Below, piece by piece: positions 58,501 through 64,000 of a stretch of 64,000 nucleotides of DNA (position 1 is the first letter of the stretch; each line of letters opens with the position of its first letter). The translations under genes and the position numbers were made by a program. Source of the DNA: Triops longicaudatus. Lineage: Eukaryota; Arthropoda; Branchiopoda; Notostraca; Triopsidae. A model generated the notes under the pieces. That model made no database searches, was not told the DNA's origin, and saw nothing but the letters and a program-made list of their open reading frames with translations. The stretch is taken from contig JAGQDJ010000149.1 in NCBI GenBank assembly GCA_022885665.1, forward strand, positions 1-64,000. The letters run 5' to 3'.

Positions 58501-61500
58501 GAACCAACATTTTAAAAAGACATCATTTCCCTTTTTTCATTTCTTGTCTACTTCCACAAATTCTAGATGTCTTCAGAAAGCAGTTTCTCACGTTGCGTTG
58601 GAATTTATTCCAATTTCGGAATCGAAAGATTGTTTTCTGGCTGAAATTTCAACCACCCAAGTCTTACTGTCCTAATGTCCGTACCTTTAATTTTCTTTTT
58701 TTTTTCTTGTTCTTAAAAAGTTCTTTTAAGACATTTGGGAACTTCTGGCGCTCTTGGAAGATTTTCTACATGAAAGATCCTTGCGGGGATGGGCAGGAGA
58801 GGTTTTAAACGAAACAAGCCACGGTAATGGGGTGTTGGTCTCCTAGCTAGGCTTGGATTTTCGCTATATTCCGGTAATAATAGGCATGTAAACCTGTGAA
58901 GAAGATTTTTATATACTTTTTGGACTGGAGATGGTAGTACACCCCTAACGAGGTCTTTTCATGTCTTTTCGTGCTAAACCTTAAGGAGAGATAAATTCGA
59001 GCATTTTTTACGTAGTGTCCTTTCCTTTGTTCTGCTCTTATAAAGACTAGCGAAGGTTATGATCGGCTGCAGTGGCGAGGTCTGGGCAACACAGGGCAGA
59101 TTCGTGCAAAGAAATAGTCCTAAGGGGTGAAAGAAGTTGCTGGTGAGAAATGGCGTGAAGAAGTTTCCAGAATTAGGCGTGAAGTAGTGGCAAGAGCAGA
59201 CTTTTAGTAATGGGACTATTTTTCCCACATCAACGTGAGTCTAGACAACAGAATCCCCCCGTCCGCGCAATGGAACACAAAAGGGCAGAGTTCGTACCTG
59301 CCATGTTGGCTACAGAGAAAGCTTTTCAATGTACAGGAGATAATTACGTGACAAGTAGAAACCGTGGGCGCTTTTTCGGACAATTTTGCGCAGTTAACAG
59401 TGTTTAGCACTGTCACTAGTGCGAGTATGGACTTAAGCCTCTTCACAATCTACCATGTCTGTTAGTTAATCTGAAAAACTAAATGTACAACACAAACAAT
59501 AAAAAAGAAAGAAGATACAAATAAAAAATATGAATGGAAGAAAATCTAAAATGAATCCATTTTACGTGTTTCTATTTGTTGAAAGGATCGAATGAAAACT
59601 TACTTTGTTTAAAGGCAGATTGTGCGCTAGCTAGCAATTTCATCCTTGCTGCTTATTGCTTTTGGCCCTACATAACAACGAAACTTAGGCAAACTTTCAC
59701 TAGACTGACTGAAACAACAAAAGAAAATGTAATTTATATCCCACAATGAGCTAAATTTCGGAAAAGCTTTCACACATTTTTGGTAGAAATACATAGAACT
59801 ATCGAAAATTTTTACCCGGATTGAAGAGTTAGGTAGTCAAACAATGATTAATACTTGTTAAAGATTTTCAGTCTCAAGGAGAAGTTCTGCTTAAGATATA
59901 TAATTCAAGAGACGAACGATGCGTTAATCCATTAATTTACGAAATCACTTTGTATGTCGTAAATATTGCCACAAGTTAACTAACAAGTCATCGTTAAACT
60001 TGTACACTTACACGGAGTTAAACGAACCGTATACAAAGCACACAACATGGAACTAAGAAACAATATATGAGCGAGTTCAGTGTCTAGAACTATTCGTTAT
60101 ATGGCACAGCTCTGAAGGTTACAGCGGGAACAACTGACGTTCTGCCAAGAGCGACCACCGGGTTCCTTTACCACCAGCAAACGAAACGGAACATGCGCGC
60201 TTTTTCCTGAGGCTAACTTCGCGGAGTTTGCGGGAGAAGACGTTGTATTTTAACTCGTTTTCCCTTTCATAGTGTTCCGTCCACACAAGAGTCTTGCCTT
60301 AATTGCTCGTTCTAGAATTCGTACCTTTAAGCAATCTATTATTTTTCTCTCTCTAAAATTAAACGTCTCTGTAACGTCGATAAGAAACGAATACAAGTAA
60401 GAGGAATATACAAGATCCCTAAAAGGATGTACCACTTTTATAACGGAAGAAAAGTGCGTCGCCGCGTCTTCAATTTGAGAATCAGAGTCTCCATGAATGT
60501 ATTTTAAACTAGTTTAGAAAATTTCTTATATTTTTCGGTTTCGAAGCCCTTATTACTAACTTAACACACGTATTAAGTTGGTCTAACTCGAATGGAGTGT
60601 ATACGAGTTTTTTTAGAGTGTACAATCGATTTTATCTGTCTTAAGAGACTGCAAATTATTTAACTGTACTGTATAGTTACTCAATGAAAAATAAAAAAAA
60701 CTCTTTCAGAAGCAAAGAAAAACAAAATGCATGTCATTTTGTATAACCTTTGTGTTCTAATAACTCGACTTCAACTCTTCGCACAGAAAGGCTCAAGAGA
60801 AACTTCCTCTTCACTTATTTTTAATTTCTGATTAGTTCTGGTTCTTCGTGAAGCACCTTGAAGTCATTTTCCTTATGCTCACTAATTTTTTCATTATTTA
60901 TTTCAGAAAACTTAATACTCCGAATGTACTGCACTGAATATAAGAGTTTTATCTAAGTAAATTTTTTCTTTGTTTTTACCGCTTTTTTCTGTCAAGGAAA
61001 TGTTTTACTACGGTACTGCAAAACGACTTTTACTTAAATGTCGGTACAATACTGAAAGTAATCGAGCGTTTTCATTAGACAAGCTGACAACCTAAAGTGC
61101 TAATAAAATATTAGACACGTAATAGTTCCCTTTCATGATGTAGAATTTCTTCTATAGTTAAGAGTCATGCTAGCAGTAGAAAAAAACGTGTTACGGTTAG
61201 GATTGATTCCGAGCCTATCCACGTGTCAATTACAAATTAAAAACTTACGTGCCGTACCAAAGTTGCCAAGAAAAACACTAATCAACAAAGATTATCAATG
61301 AAAGCCAAATAAGGAAACGTATGTGCATAATAACCGTTCCATTTCTTATGTTCATTGACTATTTTGAATTATTTCTTTTTTACATTTTTTTCGATAGTTC
61401 TAGACCGATCACTAATGTGGAATGTTACGCCAATCAATTTTACAGTTTATAACTGAACTCGAATCGATCTCAAATACTAGGTCACAGAAGTAATAACTCA

Positions 61501-61850
61501 CACGAAATATTCCAATAAACATGTGAACGACAAAAGGCTATAAGCCTACCCACCTAATTAAGGGTACCTACCTAAGAAAGCTGCTCGTACCGATTTCATT
61601 TCCACATTTTTATTTATTTCACTTTTTCACGAAACTTTTCAAATAATTTATTTTGTTTTTAATTAACTTTTTATCTTGTTTTTATTTTTAACTATTTATT
61701 ATTGTTACTGTGTTTAATTTGTCTTTCGAGCAAGGATGTGATTCCCAAAACGTCCTTGACGTTGGAAGTAGTTGGTGATTGATTTTCTTACCCAGGGTGA
61801 CCGAGCTAAAGTAGTTGGTCGAGAATGATCTCCCCAACTTAATTAGCAAT
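58501..61850. other. AT-rich intergenic DNA, nothing recognised
   Basis: No exon, RNA gene or clear transposon end was seen on either strand. Open frames are short and compositionally AT-driven. Confidence 0.4.
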
Positions 61851-62200
61851 AATCTTAGTACTGGCTTCATAGGGGAGTGTTGCCAAAAAAGAGCTCCCGC
61901 AGGAGTCGAAAGTCATCCATATAGTAGGACATGGGAGTGCGGCACCCAAGGATGTGTTGGTATGCATCTGAGGTGGCGTTACGAGGTAGGATGGTGGATG
62001 TGTATAGGATGCTAAATGCAACTTCTGCCCATGACCCGACCCGGGTACGTGTCTTGATTGCCCTATTGTACTCCCGACTAGTAGAGTGCTTTTCAAGAGC
62101 TAAACCAGTATTTAAGTACAGTGCGGGTGCATTCGTTCCAGACTCAACTCCACGAACGTATAAAACTGTGCTGGAATGAAAACACACAAAGGCAAATAAG
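61850..62200 (-). mobile_element. Possible Copia-type integrase remnant
   Basis: The minus strand has a frame reading SWAEVAFSILYTSTILP followed by RTPMSYYMDDF. The WAEA-A-Y-x-N-R-P...TP layout recalls the part of Copia integrase where the enzyme core ends. The frame is open for about 106 codons without flanking motifs or LTRs. Identification is weak. Confidence 0.25.
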
Positions 62201-63049
62201 GACTTTTCCGGGTAAAAGAAAATAGGCTTCGTTTAATCTCGAGCCTCCCTCGGCGCCTCCAAGCGGTGCCCTTTTGACGGAAATCGGCACTCACACGGAA
62301 GCTTTATGCTACACGGGAACGCTACATGTGATAGATTCCGTTCTGGGTGACTGCATCCGGTGTAAGACAACGGCCAAACAAAAGCGAGGCCCAGGCAAGC
62401 AAATGGTTCTTCGTAAGTTTTTCCTCGAAAGTAAGCTAGGGTCAATAGAGGCGGCACAAGCATAACTGCCATTGTATGTCTTTTAATGTCGCCTTTCTCC
62501 CGCTAAAATACAGATTGCGTTTGTTACAAGGCGGGTCTTTGCCGGCGTAACAATTATTTTTTTATAATCTGACACGTATGTTACAATAATATATATGTTG
62601 TTATTTTATTAGAATACATTTAGCTTTCTAATATGAATAGGCTAAAAAAAAAACTATTGTACAGCGCGTATGAATTAGTAGAAAAGGATACCATTTTCAG
62701 TAATTATTGTCCGCAGAGCAAGACCCATTTTAAGGGTCACTACAGTGACGTTCTCACTGACTCTAGTGTGAATCCTCATTTTAAAGTCAGGTCTTTTCTA
62801 TACTTGGGAATTACTCGAGCTCTACTGCAGCCTTACTGCTGACCAGAAAGTGCTTGAAAACAATTCAGATCCATTTCCACGTTAAAGGGCATCACTGTGT
62901 GCGCCAGCTCAATTCTGCAGTAGAATTCCAAATCCTGCAACCAGTGTCGTAAGAGAGTAGCAGATGTAGGTAAAATTTATACCAGCTGGACGGCTACCTT
63001 TAAATTTTATGTTGGCATAGATAAACTCCAGTGAGATTCGTGGTTTTCC

Positions 63050-63429
63050 AGGTGGTTGCCGTAAGAATCGAATGTTATAGTCGGCAGCCAAGGGTGAGCT
63101 TCACTTATTTTGTTGTAAAATTATCATGATAATGCATTCGGTAAGCTTATGGTTAGGAAACTGACATTTAAATAATACCACATTCAGAGTTTCCTAACAG
63201 AATCTGCAGCGAAATCCTCTGCAAAGCACTGCACAATCAGGAGCACGAAAATCTTTACCGAGCAAACCACACAAGTCTAATTAAGCCTCTTGAGATTGAC
63301 TGGCCTTCATTAGGAGGTAAAAAAGTCTATGTGTTGTGTGTGTATGTGTTTCGTCCATGTGTTGGTGGGCCGGGCAAAAGTCCTTCGGAGGCCGGACCCG
63401 GCCCTTGGGCCGCAGTTTAGACATCCCTG
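63050..63429 (-). mobile_element. hAT transposon end with internal repeat copy 2
   Basis: Read on the minus strand from 63429, the sequence begins CAGGGATGTCTAAACTGCGG and continues into GGCC-rich DNA. This is the typical terminus of many hAT elements. Positions 63050-63240 match the fragment at 54760-54980. The other terminus was not found and no transposase ORF is present. Confidence 0.5.
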
Positions 63430-64000
63430 CTATACCCAACTTACCTAAAATGCTTCAATCTAAAACAGCTAAACCTAACCTTACGTAACGAAACCTAATT
63501 TCATCTAGTCTAAGCAAATCGAGCACTTTAGACATAGATTTAAAAAAAAAAGAAACTGGTGGGACGCTTTTATCCATAAGTTAGCAATAAGAAAATTGTG
63601 AGAAGTTAAGTTTAGTTACGCTAAATTAGCTTAAACCAAATGAAATGCCATAACGTAACGTTAATTTTGATCAATGGCAGTTTTTCTCACTGGAAACAAT
63701 CAGAAATGTAAAAATAGGTCGGGGTATGACGGAAAAGTACCAAGAAATCAATTGCTTCAAGTAATTACTTACTAGAAAGATTATCACTGTTAAATTTTTG
63801 ACACTACATCGCTAATTAGAAGATCAAGCGATTAAAAGTTTCACTGTTAAGAATAAGGCTTGTTTAACGTAACAATGAAAGTTATCTAGTTAAGTTTTCC
63901 GTGCTGTTCATGCCAATAAATATATTCAAGTCAACAAAGTAAACGACACTTACGTGCACGATATGATACGCATTTTATGTGTGGTTAATATTAGGATCGT
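63430..64000. other. AT-rich DNA with TTAGG-like words, nothing else recognised
   Basis: 63440-63530 and 63600-63660 contain AACCTAACCTTACG, AACGAAACCTAA and CTAAATTAGC words of the decayed telomere-like type. No exon was seen before the window end. Confidence 0.4.

Noticed and set aside
62274..62465. Plus-strand ORF with CIRCKTTAKQKRG, resembling a zinc-knuckle or gag segment
   Set aside because: It is on the opposite strand from the nearby integrase-like frame, short, and without flanking motifs.

Overview
The window looks like a piece of an arthropod nuclear genome, most likely a branchiopod crustacean. The main reasons are a secreted, threonine-rich, apparently two-domain haemoglobin gene of the Daphnia type, a beaten-path-like immunoglobulin gene (an arthropod axon-guidance family), spliceosomal GT-AG introns of about 0.1-6 kb, and many decayed stretches resembling the arthropod telomere unit TTAGG. 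The introns are much longer than usual in Daphnia, so I do not name a genus. There are no prokaryotic features.

Layout. (1) 1-817, minus strand: 5' part of an extracellular haemoglobin gene, cut by the window edge, with a TATA box and a hypoxia-response-type TACGTG motif just upstream. (2) 818-4632: non-coding, with several repeats, ending in a POLE promoter that carries a CRE palindrome and an E2F-type site. (3) 4633-22318, plus strand: the complete catalytic subunit of DNA polymerase epsilon, which I could join from 31 exons with consistent phase into 2287 codons plus stop. (4) 22661-25888, minus strand: two exons of a PPC/DUF296-domain protein, tail to tail with POLE. (5) About 25.9-44.4 kb: a gene-poor stretch rich in short non-autonomous DNA transposons, several with recognisable target-site duplications. 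(6) 44376-52279, minus strand: three exons of a beaten-path-like two-Ig protein whose signal-peptide exon was not found. (7) 53425-53736, minus strand: an open terminal exon of an unrecognised gene. (8) The remainder: transposon remnants, AT-rich DNA with TTAGG-like tracts, and a GC-richer island near 57.9-58.5 kb.

The genes do not form a functional unit: oxygen transport, DNA replication, a PPC-domain protein and axon guidance simply lie side by side. The most informative features are the regulatory motifs of the haemoglobin and POLE genes, one unexpected substitution in the POLE active-site region, a set of hAT-like miniature elements with 8-bp duplications, a possible 2.5-kb element containing nested repeats, and a pair of adjacent snap-back hairpins in a beat intron. 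I found no clear candidate for a wholly new multi-gene system.
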